The notes: a model not told the origin generated them from the letters alone. A DNA stretch of 64,000 nucleotides from Bacteroidota bacterium (GCA_016715625.1 JADJZU010000023.1:1-64000), one strand, 5' to 3'; numbered from the stretch's first letter, positions 53,345 to 62,585 are shown. Made by a program: numbers and translations.

Positions 53345-54532
53345 ATGTATTCCATACAGCAGCGCATCCAAGAAGAACTACAGGAAATTAAAGACAGCGG
53401 ACTTTATAAAACCGAACGAATCATCACCACCCCGCAGGGAGCCGATATAAAAACCACAGCCGGAAAGGAGGTCATTAATTTTTGTGCGAATAACTATCTG
53501 GGACTTTCATCGCACCCCAAAGTGATAGAGGCCGCCAAGAGCGCCATTGATTCACACGGTTATGGTATGAGCAGCGTTCGTTTTATATGCGGCACACAAG
53601 ACATTCACAAAGAGCTGGAGAAAAAAATTTCGGAGTTTTTGGGCACCGAAGACACCATTTTGTATGCTGCAGCTTTTGATGCCAATGGCGGTGTTTTTGA
53701 ACCCTTATTCAACGAACAAGACGCCATTATCAGCGATGAGCTAAACCACGCTTCCATTATTGATGGGGTACGTTTGTGTAAGGCCGAGCGCTATCGTTAC
53801 AAGAATAACGATATGGCTGATCTGGAAACACAGCTACAGGCGGCACAGAAAAACAGATCACGGATTATTGTTACAGACGGTGTCTTTTCGATGGATGGCA
53901 CCTTAGCGCAACTCGATAAAATTGTTGAATTGGCGAATCGGTATCAGGCCATGATTATGGTGGATGAATGCCATGCCACCGGTTTTATAGGCAAAACCGG
54001 AAAAGGGACTCCGGAGCATTGTGGTGTGCATGGCAAGATAGATATCATCACCGGAACTTTAGGCAAAGCACTGGGTGGAGCAAGCGGTGGATTTACTTCC
54101 GGTAAAAAAGAAGTGATAGAAATTTTGCGGCAGCGCTCGCGGCCTTATTTGTTTTCAAATACCTTGATGCCTTCCATTGTAGGTGCATCCCTGGCCGTAT
54201 TTGATATGCTGACTGAAACAACCGCTCTTCGCGATAAACTGGAAGCCAATACAAAATATTTTCGTGAGCAAATTACAGCAGCCGGCTTTGATGTAAAACC
54301 CGGGGTACATCCCATTACTCCGGTCATGTTGTATGATGCAGTGCTGGCTCAAAATTTTGCTGCAAAATTGTTGGAAGAAGGCATTTATGTCATTGGCTTT
54401 TTCTATCCGGTGGTGGCAAAAGGAAAAGCACGTATACGCGTGCAGATAAGCGCAGCGCATGCGCGGCATCATTTGGATCAGTGTATTGCTGCCTTTACCA
54501 AAGTAGGAAAAGAACTGGGCGTTATCCAGTAG
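53345..54532 (+). CDS. kbl: Glycine C-acetyltransferase (2-amino-3-ketobutyrate CoA ligase)
   Basis: A 395-residue class II PLP acyltransferase of the alpha-oxoamine synthase family, cleaving 2-amino-3-oxobutyrate with CoA to glycine and acetyl-CoA in threonine degradation. Lys241 (TGTLGKALGGASGG) holds PLP; NFCANNYLGLSSHPKV, SVRFICGTQDIHKELE and VDECHATGFIGKTGKG are family motifs. Length fits Kbl (about 397). Threonine dehydrogenase (tdh) is not adjacent. The gene is convergent with the CBS/CorC gene, six bases apart. Confidence 0.94.
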   Translation: MYSIQQRIQEELQEIKDSGLYKTERIITTPQGADIKTTAGKEVINFCANNYLGLSSHPKVIEAAKSAIDSHGYGMSSVRFICGTQDIHKELEKKISEFLGTEDTILYAAAFDANGGVFEPLFNEQDAIISDELNHASIIDGVRLCKAERYRYKNNDMADLETQLQAAQKNRSRIIVTDGVFSMDGTLAQLDKIVELANRYQAMIMVDECHATGFIGKTGKGTPEHCGVHGKIDIITGTLGKALGGASGGFTSGKKEVIEILRQRSRPYLFSNTLMPSIVGASLAVFDMLTETTALRDKLEANTKYFREQITAAGFDVKPGVHPITPVMLYDAVLAQNFAAKLLEEGIYVIGFFYPVVAKGKARIRVQISAAHARHHLDQCIAAFTKVGKELGVIQ

Positions 54533-54538
54533 TAGCCA

Positions 54539-55798
54539 CTACGCTTCTTCTTTCACTTGAAGGTTCGCTAACTCAATGGTGGTGTTTCCGCTCTTTAGAA
54601 TTTTGATATGGAAATGATCCAAATCAAACGTGCTGCCCGGTTCCGGAATATCCTCAAAACCGGAGATAAGATAGCCGGACAGCGTAGTGTATTCTCCCTC
54701 GGGGATGTGGAGGTCATATTCACTATTTAGATAATCAATCTCTAAACGTCCGCTGAAAACAAATTCGGTGTCCGATATTTTTTTCTCGGTCAATTCTTCT
54801 ACGTCATGTTCATCATCTATTTCACCAAAAATTTCTTCCATTAAATCTTCCAGTGTGATAAGACCGGCTGTGCCGCCATACTCATCCACTACTGCTGCTA
54901 TGTTTCTTCTTTCGCGAATAAACTGCAGCATTAAATCGTTAGCGGTCATGGTTTCGGGCACTACCAAAATGGGCCGGATAGCCTGACGAATGCTGGGAGG
55001 ATTTTTGAGCATATCGAAATGGTGCACATAACCGAGAATCTTATCAATGTTCTCGTCATACACAATCAACCGAGACAATTTTGTTTCCAAAAATTGCTTT
55101 CGAAGTTCCTCCAGACCCTCCGAAATATCCACTGCCTGAATCTCTTTGCGCGGCACCAGACAAGTGCGCACTTTTATATCTTTCAGGTATAAGGCCTTTT
55201 CAAAAATTTCTGAATTCAAATGGTCGGCCTCGTCATCTTTACCATCTTCCACAGCCGTTTCTTTAACCAGATATTCCAAATCCTCTTTCGTGAAATTCTG
55301 TTTCATCTCGCTCATCTCTGAGCGCACCACTGTTTTAATGAGCCAGCGCGAAAGCGAATGAAAAATGCCCGTGAGTGGCGACAGCAAAACATAGAAAAGT
55401 TTGATAGGATAGGCAAACACCAGCAGCGTTTGGTCGCTATTGACCCGGAAGAGTATTTTGGGAATCAGCTCTCCCAATATCAAAATGGTAAAGGTGGTGA
55501 TGATGGTCTGTGTAATCAACAACCATATTTCATCGGAGGGCAAAAACGGAAACCGATCGGGTGTAAGAAAATTGGCGGTAATACTGGCAAAAGTGACCAA
55601 GGCAATATTGAGCCCTATCAGCATGGTGCTGATGAACTTGGAAGGATTGGTGTTGAAATCCGAAATGATTTTTCCGCGCGTAGAGCCCTTTTCTTTCAGT
55701 AGCTCTACCCGCAGCTTGTTGGCCGATACAAAGGCAATTTCGATACCCGAAAAAAAGGCAATAAACAAGAGGACAATAAAAATGGAGAGTAGTTCCAT
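54539..55798 (-). CDS. CNNM/CorC (hemolysin-family) transporter-associated protein
   Basis: A 419-residue inner-membrane protein. A DUF21 membrane domain (residues of about 1-185) begins MELLSIFIVLLFIAFFSGIE with the family's IAFFSGIEIAFVSAN motif. Two CBS domains follow (KVRTCLVPRKEIQAVDISEG and ILVVPETMTANDLMLQFIRE with GTAGLITLEDLMEEIFGEI). The C-terminal CorC/HlyC domain is about 80 residues (FVFSGRLEIDYLNSEYDLHI). Related to Mg2+/Co2+ efflux proteins (CNNM) and TlyC. Probably magnesium homeostasis. The DMT gene ends 40 bases upstream of its start. Confidence 0.92.
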   Translation of the reverse strand: MELLSIFIVLLFIAFFSGIEIAFVSANKLRVELLKEKGSTRGKIISDFNTNPSKFISTMLIGLNIALVTFASITANFLTPDRFPFLPSDEIWLLITQTIITTFTILILGELIPKILFRVNSDQTLLVFAYPIKLFYVLLSPLTGIFHSLSRWLIKTVVRSEMSEMKQNFTKEDLEYLVKETAVEDGKDDEADHLNSEIFEKALYLKDIKVRTCLVPRKEIQAVDISEGLEELRKQFLETKLSRLIVYDENIDKILGYVHHFDMLKNPPSIRQAIRPILVVPETMTANDLMLQFIRERRNIAAVVDEYGGTAGLITLEDLMEEIFGEIDDEHDVEELTEKKISDTEFVFSGRLEIDYLNSEYDLHIPEGEYTTLSGYLISGFEDIPEPGSTFDLDHFHIKILKSGNTTIELANLQVKEEA

Positions 55799-55838
55799 AG
55801 CCGCACGAATGTAAATGAATTAGATAATTTGTAAACCA

Positions 55839-56733
55839 CTAGGGCTTTTGCTTCTGCCAGGTGGTGAAATAAACACCTGTGAGAATGAGCGCCATGCCAC
55901 CAATTTGTAGCGGACTCAGCCATTCGCCATCCAGTAAACCCCCACGATATAGCCACCACGGGAATCAAGTAGGTAACGCTGGCCGCAAACAGGGCATCTG
56001 TTCTTTGCACCAGACGATAAAACAACATCCAGGCGATCAGTGTGCCAAAAACCGACAGCATCACCACACTCATCAATGCGCTGTAAACCGTTCCACTCAT
56101 GATTTTTTCCGGTGCGCCTGTAGTCGAAAACACGACAAGCGCAGGTATCCCAATCATACACATGGCTATGCTGGTAGTGTAAATCGGATTCTGGTTTTGA
56201 AGTTTTTGTTTGGTTAAGTTGGTGCTCATACCATAACAGAAAGTGGCTATCACCGGCAGCAAACCATATACAATGTCAATGGTAAAATCAGCGTTTTCCT
56301 TACCAAGCACCAACACTACGGCACCGGCAAACCCAATCAAAACACCCAATGCTTTTTGTGTAGAAATCTCTATTTTAAACAGAAAGTAACCAATCACTAA
56401 AGTCCACAACGGAGAGAGCGAATTTATGATACCATTGACGGCACTCCCGGTTTTGGTCATAGAAAGCGCAAAGAGAAAGGCGGGCGCTCCGCTACCGAAT
56501 AAGCCAATGAGAAAAATAGGAAGATACTTTTCGCGCGGCACCTGTCGAATTCCTTGAACCGCAAACGGAAGCGATACCAGAAAAGATATCGTTATGCGTA
56601 AACTGGCCAGCTCTACGGCCGAAAAAGCCGTAAGCCCTTTTTTAATCAGAATATAGGAACTCCCCCAAATGAGCGTCAGCAGAAAGAGCAGAAGCCAGTT
56701 GCCACTATTGTGATGTGAAGTTGAGTGCGACAA
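55839..56733 (-). pseudogene. EamA/DMT-family transporter, single frameshift
   Basis: A ten-segment drug/metabolite exporter in two frames. The first frame gives a 26-kDa part with LLLFLLTLIWGSSYILIKKG, PIFLIGLFGSGAPAFLFALS and GMSTNLTKQKLQNQNP and stops matching the family at VVAISWG. The second frame continues LLDGEWLSPLQIGGMALILT and GVYFTTWQKQKP, ending at 55839. The shift lies in the C5 run 55939-55943 (G5 on the coding strand); four G restore a 297-residue protein. Transporters of this type export amino acids or metabolites. Likely a sequencing indel, because both halves fit the family. Confidence 0.82.
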
Positions 56734-56761
56734 GTGAAATGTATTGAACTATAAAGACGTG

Positions 56762-57802
56762 CTAGGATGCTTTCTTGCCATCCAGCAATTTCATAATTTC
56801 GTCTTTCAATTTATCTAAGCGAAACTGTGTGGCAGAAGAGAAGAAAACAACCGGCAATCCATTTTTTCCGGTTTGTTCTCCGGCAGCTTTCAGCTTTTTC
56901 TTCAAATCCTTCTCCAGCATTTTTTGCAGTTCTTCATCAATCAAATCGCATTTGCTAATGGCCAGAATCCGATCTTTGGTCACCAATTCAGGATTATATT
57001 TTTCCAATTCTGTTACCAACACGCGATACTGATGCACAATGTCATCGGCATCGGCCGGCACCAGAAACAATAAAAGTGAATTGCGCTCTATGTGTCGTAA
57101 AAACCGAAGTCCCAAGCCTTTGCCTTCGCTGGCCCCTTCAATAATGCCGGGAATATCGGCCATCACAAAACTTCGCTTGCCTTTGTAGGGCACAATACCC
57201 AGATTAGGAACCAGCGTGGTAAAGGGATAATCGGCAATTTCGGGTCGGGCATTGCTGATGCTGGAGATTAGCGTGCTTTTGCCTGCATTAGGGAAACCCA
57301 CTAAGCCTACATCGGCCAGCAGCTTTAGTTCGAGTATTTTCCAGCCTTCTGTTCCGGGCAATCCCGGTTGTGCATAGGTAGGTGCCTGATTGGTTGATGT
57401 TTTAAAATGATGATTTCCCCATCCTCCTTTGCCTCCTTGCATCAATATAAATTCTTGCCCATCCTCATTGATTTCCGCTTCCACTCGTCCGCTTTCAAAA
57501 TCTTTGGCAACAGTACCGAGCGGCACATCGATATAGACATCTTCTCCGTACTTTCCCGAGCATAATGCGCCCATCCCTTTGCTGCCATTGTCGGCATGGA
57601 TATGTTTTTTGTATTTCAGGTGCAGCAGTGTCCACAGTTGCGCATTGCCTCTCAGAATAATATGACCACCGCGCCCGCCATCACCACCATCGGGCCCGCC
57701 CTTGGCCACAAATTTTTCGCGATGAAAGCTGGACGCACCCGGCCCACCCGCACCACTGCGACAAAATATTTTTACGTAATCAATAAAGTTTTGAGCGGCC
57801 AC
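56762..57802 (-). CDS. obg: GTPase Obg
   Basis: A 346-residue essential GTPase involved in late 50S ribosome assembly and stress control. It has the glycine-rich Obg fold (residues of about 1-158, GGPDGGDGGRGGHIIL), then the G domain with G1 GFPNAGKST (169-177), switch II DIPGIIEGASEGKGLGLRFL (from 216), and SKCD for guanine recognition. The optional C-terminal OCT domain is absent. It lies 19 bases from adk in the same direction; the pairing is common in Bacteroidota. Confidence 0.96.
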   Translation of the reverse strand: MAAQNFIDYVKIFCRSGAGGPGASSFHREKFVAKGGPDGGDGGRGGHIILRGNAQLWTLLHLKYKKHIHADNGSKGMGALCSGKYGEDVYIDVPLGTVAKDFESGRVEAEINEDGQEFILMQGGKGGWGNHHFKTSTNQAPTYAQPGLPGTEGWKILELKLLADVGLVGFPNAGKSTLISSISNARPEIADYPFTTLVPNLGIVPYKGKRSFVMADIPGIIEGASEGKGLGLRFLRHIERNSLLLFLVPADADDIVHQYRVLVTELEKYNPELVTKDRILAISKCDLIDEELQKMLEKDLKKKLKAAGEQTGKNGLPVVFFSSATQFRLDKLKDEIMKLLDGKKAS

Positions 57803-57821
57803 AATAAAGTTTTAAGTGTGC

Positions 57822-58406
57822 TTACACGGCAGCCGCAAAGCGATCGATTTCGGTGCAAAGCAGGTTAAAAATATCCTCAATGGCACCCACACCATTAATA
57901 CCACAATATTTGTTTTGAGCGGAGTAATACGCTTTGGCCGGTGCAGTGTCGCGGTGATAAACATCAATGCGGTTTTGAATTACCTCGGGGTTTTGGTCAT
58001 CGGCACGTCCGGAGTCTTTTCCGCGTAGCAGCAATCGCTTCTTTAACTCCTCTTCATCTACTTCCAGTGATAGCATCATGCTGATGGAGGTAGCGCGGCC
58101 ACTCAGATACTGATCTAAAGCAACCGCCTGATCCATGGTCCGCGGAAAGCCATCGAAAATAAAGCCTTTAGGTGCTTCGTATTTATCAGCTTCACTTTGC
58201 AGCATGCCAATAGTTACTTCATCGGGCACGAGTTGACCTTTGTCCATGTAGCTTTTTGCAAGCGTGCCCAGTTCTGTTTCGCCTTTAATGTTTGCCCGAA
58301 AAATGTCACCGGTAGAGAGATGTATCAAGCTATACTTTTCAACCAGTTTAGCAGCCTGTGTGCCTTTGCCACTTCCCGGAGGGCCAAATAATACAATGTT
58401 GAGCAT
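57822..58406 (-). CDS. adk: Adenylate kinase
   Basis: A 194-residue enzyme that balances AMP, ADP and ATP. The P-loop is GPPGSGKGTQAAKL (residues of about 8-21). It also has HLSTGDIFRANI, FDGFPRTMDQAVALD and a short LID with LLLRGKDSGRADDQNPEVIQ. The LID has no zinc cysteines and is of the short type. The start is MLNIVLFGPPGSG. Upstream of obg in a likely two-gene unit. Convergent with nothing; divergent from HU. Confidence 0.96.
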   Translation of the reverse strand: MLNIVLFGPPGSGKGTQAAKLVEKYSLIHLSTGDIFRANIKGETELGTLAKSYMDKGQLVPDEVTIGMLQSEADKYEAPKGFIFDGFPRTMDQAVALDQYLSGRATSISMMLSLEVDEEELKKRLLLRGKDSGRADDQNPEVIQNRIDVYHRDTAPAKAYYSAQNKYCGINGVGAIEDIFNLLCTEIDRFAAAV

Positions 58407-58540
58407 ATTCCTTTTTTAGAACTGCGAATATAAAAATAGAGGGGTGCTATTTGTGTTTACCGGTAGCTTATTGTTGGTGGCTTGGCAAGACGTCTTTCCC
58501 GTTTATTTTTTGGAGAGCCGCAAATGAGGGCTATCTACTT

Positions 58541-58570
58541 TTGGAAATGTGAATGCGCAGTCTATTTTTG
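58541..58570 (+). promoter_or_regulatory. Bacteroidota-type promoter of the HU gene
   Basis: TTG (58541-58543, in TTTTGG) and TATTTTTG (58563-58570) are separated by exactly 19 bases, a full match to the -33/-7 consensus. The leader to the HU start at 58609 is about 30 bases. Confidence 0.7.
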
Positions 58571-58608
58571 TCGAGTTAACAATTTCACACAACCCAAAAA
58601 TCAAACTC

Positions 58609-58884
58609 ATGAACAAAGGTGAACTCATCGAAAAGATTGCTAAAGATGCTAAGCTTACAAAAGTGCAAGCCGGTGATGCATTGGACTCTGTATTGAATGC
58701 AGTGTCTGGTACCTTGGCCAAAGGCGGTAAAGTGACCTTGGTGGGCTTCGGAACTTTTTCTGTCAGCAAACGCAAAGCGCGCAAAGGCAGAAATCCACGC
58801 AGCGGCAAGGAGATAAACATTAAGGCTAAAAAAGTAGCTAAGTTTAAAGCCGGTTCAGAGTTGGCAAAAAAAGTAAACAAGTAA
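58609..58884 (+). CDS. hup: HU family DNA-binding protein
   Basis: A 91-residue nucleoid protein, starting MNKGELIEKIAKDAKLTKVQ. It has the alpha-helical dimer half and the DNA-binding beta-arm (KVTLVGFGTFSVSKRKARKG and RNPRSGKEINI). It bends DNA and compacts the chromosome. The frame extends 20 codons upstream of the promoter start and is not used. A terminator follows immediately. Consistent with strong, independent expression. Confidence 0.95.
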   Translation: MNKGELIEKIAKDAKLTKVQAGDALDSVLNAVSGTLAKGGKVTLVGFGTFSVSKRKARKGRNPRSGKEINIKAKKVAKFKAGSELAKKVNK

Positions 58885-58894
58885 ATAACAAATG

Positions 58895-58927
58895 AAGCCC
58901 TGAACCAACTTTGTTTCAGGGCTTTTA
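58895..58927 (+). terminator. Terminator of the HU gene
   Basis: AAGCCCTGAA (58895-58904) pairs perfectly with TTCAGGGCTT (58915-58924) around a ten-base loop, followed by TTAATT. It starts ten bases after the stop of HU. Confidence 0.75.
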
Positions 58928-58959
58928 ATTTCATTCATTCATACTAAAAACAATCAAAA

Positions 58960-59166
58960 ATGGGAAGAGGAGATAAGCGCACCGCCAAAGGAAAAAGATT
59001 TAAAAAATCTTTCGGCAATGCCCGTCCACAGCGCGTTAAAAAATCAGCAGCCGTTAAAAAAGCAGCCGCACCTAAAAAAGCAAAAGCAACTAAAGCGGCT
59101 GCAGCAGACAAGCCAGCTAAAAAGGCGCCAGCTAAAAAAGCTGCAGCCAAGAAAAAAGCAGAATAA
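58960..59166 (+). CDS. 30S ribosomal protein THX-like with lysine/alanine-rich (H1-like) tail
   Basis: A 68-residue very basic protein. The first 28 residues (MGRGDKRTAKGKRFKKSFGN, then ARPQR) match THX, a small 30S head protein known from Thermus and widespread in Bacteroidota. The remaining 40 residues are almost only Lys, Ala and Pro with repeated PAKKA/KKAAA units, as in histone H1-like tails. This could extend binding to rRNA or let the protein bind DNA. It follows the HU gene; a hairpin terminator with an 18-bp stem follows 16 bases later. Confidence 0.85.
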   Translation: MGRGDKRTAKGKRFKKSFGNARPQRVKKSAAVKKAAAPKKAKATKAAAADKPAKKAPAKKAAAKKKAE

Positions 59167-59182
59167 GTATTGGATACTTAAA

Positions 59183-59220
59183 ACGAAAGAAGCCGGTAAA
59201 TTTTTACCGGCTTCTTTCGT
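59183..59220 (+). terminator. Terminator between THX and the TPR gene
   Basis: An 18-bp perfect stem: ACGAAAGAAGCCGGTAAA (59183-59200) and its complement (59203-59220) with a two-base loop, followed by TTTAG. It may act for both the THX gene (plus) and the convergent TPR gene (minus), although the minus side lacks a long T run. Confidence 0.75.
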
Positions 59221-59244
59221 TTAGTGCTTTACGATAAGGGCTTA

Positions 59245-61008
59245 TTACGGCTCCAGATATTTTCCTTGTTCAATCTTTTTATCAATGGTGGAGGAGTCGG
59301 TACCCAGCTCTCTTGCTTTGCGCCAATTGGTAAGTGCTTCCTCTTTTTTGCCCAGCATAAATAAGATGTCTCCGTAGTGTTCCAGCAGCGTTCCGCTGGG
59401 TGATGGAGAAGCCGCCAATGCTTTATCTTGCCACTCCAGTGCAGTCTTGTAATCTTTCATCTGAAACAGAATCCAGGCGTAAGTATCCAAAAAGGAAGAG
59501 TTGCCCGGTTCGAGTTGATTACTGTAAGCACTCATCTGCTTGGCGCGTTCCAGATTTTCTTTTCGCAGCGACAGGTAATAACTGTAGTTATTCAGCACAT
59601 AGCTGTTGTCCGGGTCCAGCTTCAACGATTTTTCGTAGGCGGAATCACTTTCGGTATGTTTGTTTAAAGCATGATACACATCGCCCAGACTGGCTTGAAA
59701 TTGTGCGCGCAACCTGGCATTGTCTGCAGCCATTTTTTCGCCCTTGGAATAACTTTTGAGCGCTTTTTCAGGCTCTTTTTTCTGTTGTTCTGCAGTGCCT
59801 TTAAACAGGTACACCACCGGCTGGTTTGGATATAATTCCAACACTTCGTTGGCCGTTTTTAGCAGGTTATCCCAATCGCGTTTGGCACTGTAGATAGCCA
59901 ACACTTGCTGCCATACATTAAAAACATCACGATTTATTTCCAACGCTCTTTTATAGCTTTCCAGTGCCTTTTCTTCTTCGCGGTGCAAAAAGTAAACATC
60001 TCCCTGCATGGCAAAACTTTTGGCATCCTCCGGATGCACCCGCACCAGTGTGTTACACAACTCAACAGCCTCCGACAGTTTTGCTGTGTCGCCACCGTTC
60101 ATTTGAATGTAGGAGATAAGCAGAATACTGATTTTGGTATCAATATTCATTTTAGGATTTTCGAAAATAGACTTCACGCTTTCTTTCTGCTCCGCTTCCG
60201 ACTTAGTGGCCATACCCATTTCGGCAATGGCTAATTGTGCATCGGGATTTTCGGCATCTGTCTCCAGTATTTTCCGATACACCTCTAATGCTTTTTCTTT
60301 TTGGCGGTTGGCTCGGTAAATGGCAGCCTCCATGAGCATAAAATCTGTTTCGCCCGGATATTCATTTTGCAATTTTCGCAGCTCATTCACTGCTTCGGTC
60401 TGTTTGTTTTGCAACAGATAAATCTCTTTCTTTTGAAGAATGACCTGCTCATCGATACCAAAGTTTTTTTCAAACTGGTCGTAAATTTTTACCGCATTGT
60501 CCAGCTGCCCCTGTTTAGAATACAGATATCCCAGATTGAGATAGTAATCGGGATTGTTCGGAAACTTTGTTATCAGCGATTTGTAAACTTCGGTAGCCTC
60601 TTTCGGCTTGCCCTGCGACATGTAAATGCTGGCCAAAATTTCCAGATACCATTTGTTAGTACCATCCAGTTTGCCGGCTTCCACCGCTTCTTTTTCGGCA
60701 TCCGACAGTCTGGAAGTATTAAAGTAAATCTGCGCCAGCTGAAAGTGGGCATTGGCATCCTTAGCATCTATCTCGAGCACTTTTTTGTAGTTCTCGATAG
60801 CATTTTCCCAATCCTCCGTCACCTTTGCTTTTTCGGCTTCCAGAAAGTAGCGCTCCTTTTTTGACCGGTCCACGGCCGATTCGGTGGCAGTTGTCTTTTC
60901 GGTTTTCGCTTTCTTTTTCTTCTTGTCTTTGCCGGTGGTTTGTAAAGAAGTCGCCCGGCCTGCCAGACACAGCGCGCACAAGGTGATAAGAAGATATCTT
61001 TTAGTCAT
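59245..61008 (-). CDS. Exported TPR protein
   Basis: A 587-residue protein starting MTKRYLLITLCALCLAGRAT at 61008 (a signal peptide); an upstream in-frame ATG at 61068 adds 20 residues with no signal character. A lysine-rich linker (KDKKKKKAKTEKTTATES) precedes at least ten TPR units between residues of about 60 and 570 (WENAIENYKKVLEIDAKDAN, ALESYKRALEINRD, TESDSAYEKSLKLDPDNSYV). Large TPR arrays of this sort act as scaffolds for envelope complexes in Bacteroidota. The partner is unknown. It follows the nucleotidyltransferase gene (74 bases). Confidence 0.85.
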   Translation of the reverse strand: MTKRYLLITLCALCLAGRATSLQTTGKDKKKKKAKTEKTTATESAVDRSKKERYFLEAEKAKVTEDWENAIENYKKVLEIDAKDANAHFQLAQIYFNTSRLSDAEKEAVEAGKLDGTNKWYLEILASIYMSQGKPKEATEVYKSLITKFPNNPDYYLNLGYLYSKQGQLDNAVKIYDQFEKNFGIDEQVILQKKEIYLLQNKQTEAVNELRKLQNEYPGETDFMLMEAAIYRANRQKEKALEVYRKILETDAENPDAQLAIAEMGMATKSEAEQKESVKSIFENPKMNIDTKISILLISYIQMNGGDTAKLSEAVELCNTLVRVHPEDAKSFAMQGDVYFLHREEEKALESYKRALEINRDVFNVWQQVLAIYSAKRDWDNLLKTANEVLELYPNQPVVYLFKGTAEQQKKEPEKALKSYSKGEKMAADNARLRAQFQASLGDVYHALNKHTESDSAYEKSLKLDPDNSYVLNNYSYYLSLRKENLERAKQMSAYSNQLEPGNSSFLDTYAWILFQMKDYKTALEWQDKALAASPSPSGTLLEHYGDILFMLGKKEEALTNWRKARELGTDSSTIDKKIEQGKYLEP

Positions 61009-61082
61009 ATACAATCGTTCTGTGGCTGCCTGCTTTCTAACCAATGGCGTTTTACAGCCGCAACGCAATACCCGGTGGATGT

Positions 61083-62090
61083 TTAATCTATTAGCACATT
61101 GTAATCGCCCACGCTGTAATCATCAAACCGGCCTTCAATTTTAGCATTATTCCCAATCATACTGTCAGCGATTAACTTATTTTTTACAACGCTTTTTGAT
61201 TGGATGATGGAGTTTTTTACCACTGAATTTTCAATCACCGTTCCCTTGCTGATGGACACATGCGGACCCACTACACTGTTTTTAATCACTACATTTTCTT
61301 CAATGTAACAAGGCGCTATGATGGTGGAGTTTTCGATGCTTGCCTGCGGGCTTACATTCTTTTCGTTCTTCAGAAACTCCAACACTCTTTGGTTGGTATA
61401 CACCGTAGCATCTTTATTACCGCAGTCGAGCCACTCTATCACTTCGCCTTTAAAAAACCGCGAGCCTTTTGCCTTCATGTTTTCCATGGCATCGGTGAGC
61501 CAGAATTCGCCTCCCTTTTGAATGTTGTTGTCGAGCAAATACTGCATTTCGCTGCGCAGATATTTTCCGTCTTTGAAATAATAAATACCAATGATGGCCA
61601 GGTCGCTGATAAACTCTTTCGGTTTCTCTACAAACTCTGTAATGACTCCATCACTATCCATTTTCACCACTCCAAAGGCCGATGGGTTTTCTACTTTCTG
61701 CACCCAGATAATGCCGTCTTTTTCTGCTTCAATTTTGTAATCGGCACGGAAAAGGGTATCGGCAAAAGCAACGATTACATTCCCCTCCAGAAAATCTCCG
61801 GCTTGCAGAATTGCGTGTGCGGTGCCAAGCGGTACGTCCTGATAGCGGATATGTCCTTTGCTGCCCACAGCCTCGGCTACTTTCAGCAACTGCTCGGGAA
61901 TGGCTTTGCCAAAATCTTCGCGGATGACAAATATGATGTCCTCAATTTTTTGCTCGGTGCTTTTTACCAAATCTTCTACCAGGCGCTGAACGATGGGTTT
62001 GCCGGCAATGGGGAGCATCGGCTTGGGGATGGTGAGGGTATGCGGGCGAAGTCTGGTGCCCCAACCGGCCATCGGAATAATAATTCTCAT
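61083..62090 (-). CDS. Sugar-phosphate nucleotidyltransferase with left-handed beta-helix
   Basis: A 335-residue enzyme. The N-terminal Rossmann domain opens MRIIIPMAGWGTRLRPHTLT with the nucleotide loop and KPMLPIAG motif; QDVPLGTAHAILQAGDFLEG and VAFADTLF follow. The C-terminal third has hexapeptide repeats (VVIKNSVVGPHVSISKGTVI, then ENSVVKNSIIQ), a left-handed beta-helix. The pattern resembles glucose-1-phosphate thymidylyltransferase or UDP-GlcNAc pyrophosphorylase relatives in nucleotide-sugar synthesis; the sugar is not decided. It is flanked by dut and the TPR gene on the same strand. Confidence 0.88.
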   Translation of the reverse strand: MRIIIPMAGWGTRLRPHTLTIPKPMLPIAGKPIVQRLVEDLVKSTEQKIEDIIFVIREDFGKAIPEQLLKVAEAVGSKGHIRYQDVPLGTAHAILQAGDFLEGNVIVAFADTLFRADYKIEAEKDGIIWVQKVENPSAFGVVKMDSDGVITEFVEKPKEFISDLAIIGIYYFKDGKYLRSEMQYLLDNNIQKGGEFWLTDAMENMKAKGSRFFKGEVIEWLDCGNKDATVYTNQRVLEFLKNEKNVSPQASIENSTIIAPCYIEENVVIKNSVVGPHVSISKGTVIENSVVKNSIIQSKSVVKNKLIADSMIGNNAKIEGRFDDYSVGDYNVLID

Positions 62091-62108
62091 GATATCTGTT
62101 GTTGATTT

Positions 62109-62543
62109 TTAATGTTTACCGGTGGAGCCGAATCCTCCTTCTCCCCGGGCTGTTTCATCGAGCGATTCGGTGGGCAGCCAGTTTATTTTTTCGTGTTTTG
62201 CAATTACCATCTGCGCAATTCTTTCACCATCTTTTATAACAAAATTCTCCTTGCTGAGATTGATAAGCGCAACTTTAATCTCGCCTCTGTAATCGCTATC
62301 TATGGTAGCCGGGGCGTTGGGTAAGCTGATGCCATGCTTAAAGGCCAGGCCGCTTCGGGGTCTCAATTGAGCTTCAAACCCGAGTGGTAGTTCGATGTAA
62401 AGTCCGGTAGGAATCAGTCTTCTTTCTAAAGGACCTAATACGATGTCACTATCCAAAAACGCGCGCACATCCATGCCTGCAGCTCCGGCTGTTTCGTAGG
62501 CCGGAAGCGGATGATGGCTTTTGTTGACGATTTTGATTTCCAT
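62109..62543 (-). CDS. dut: dUTP diphosphatase
   Basis: A 144-residue trimeric dUTPase that keeps dUTP out of DNA and makes dUMP. All five motifs are visible: AGMDVRAF, RPRSGLAFKHGI, NAPATIDSDYRGEIKVALIN, GERIAQMVI and the C-terminal Phe-containing arm ARGEGGFGSTG. Length fits the family. It is 18 bases upstream of the nucleotidyltransferase gene in the same direction and may share its transcript. The partial lamin-tail protein gene lies 42 bases upstream. Confidence 0.96.
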   Translation of the reverse strand: MEIKIVNKSHHPLPAYETAGAAGMDVRAFLDSDIVLGPLERRLIPTGLYIELPLGFEAQLRPRSGLAFKHGISLPNAPATIDSDYRGEIKVALINLSKENFVIKDGERIAQMVIAKHEKINWLPTESLDETARGEGGFGSTGKH

Positions 62544-62585
62544 TTTTTAAGGGCGACAAATATAGAAATGCAGACAGAACGAAAA

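Noticed and set aside
61260..62105. 281-residue plus-strand frame
   Set aside because: Antisense to the nucleotidyltransferase gene; low-complexity His/Phe-rich shadow.
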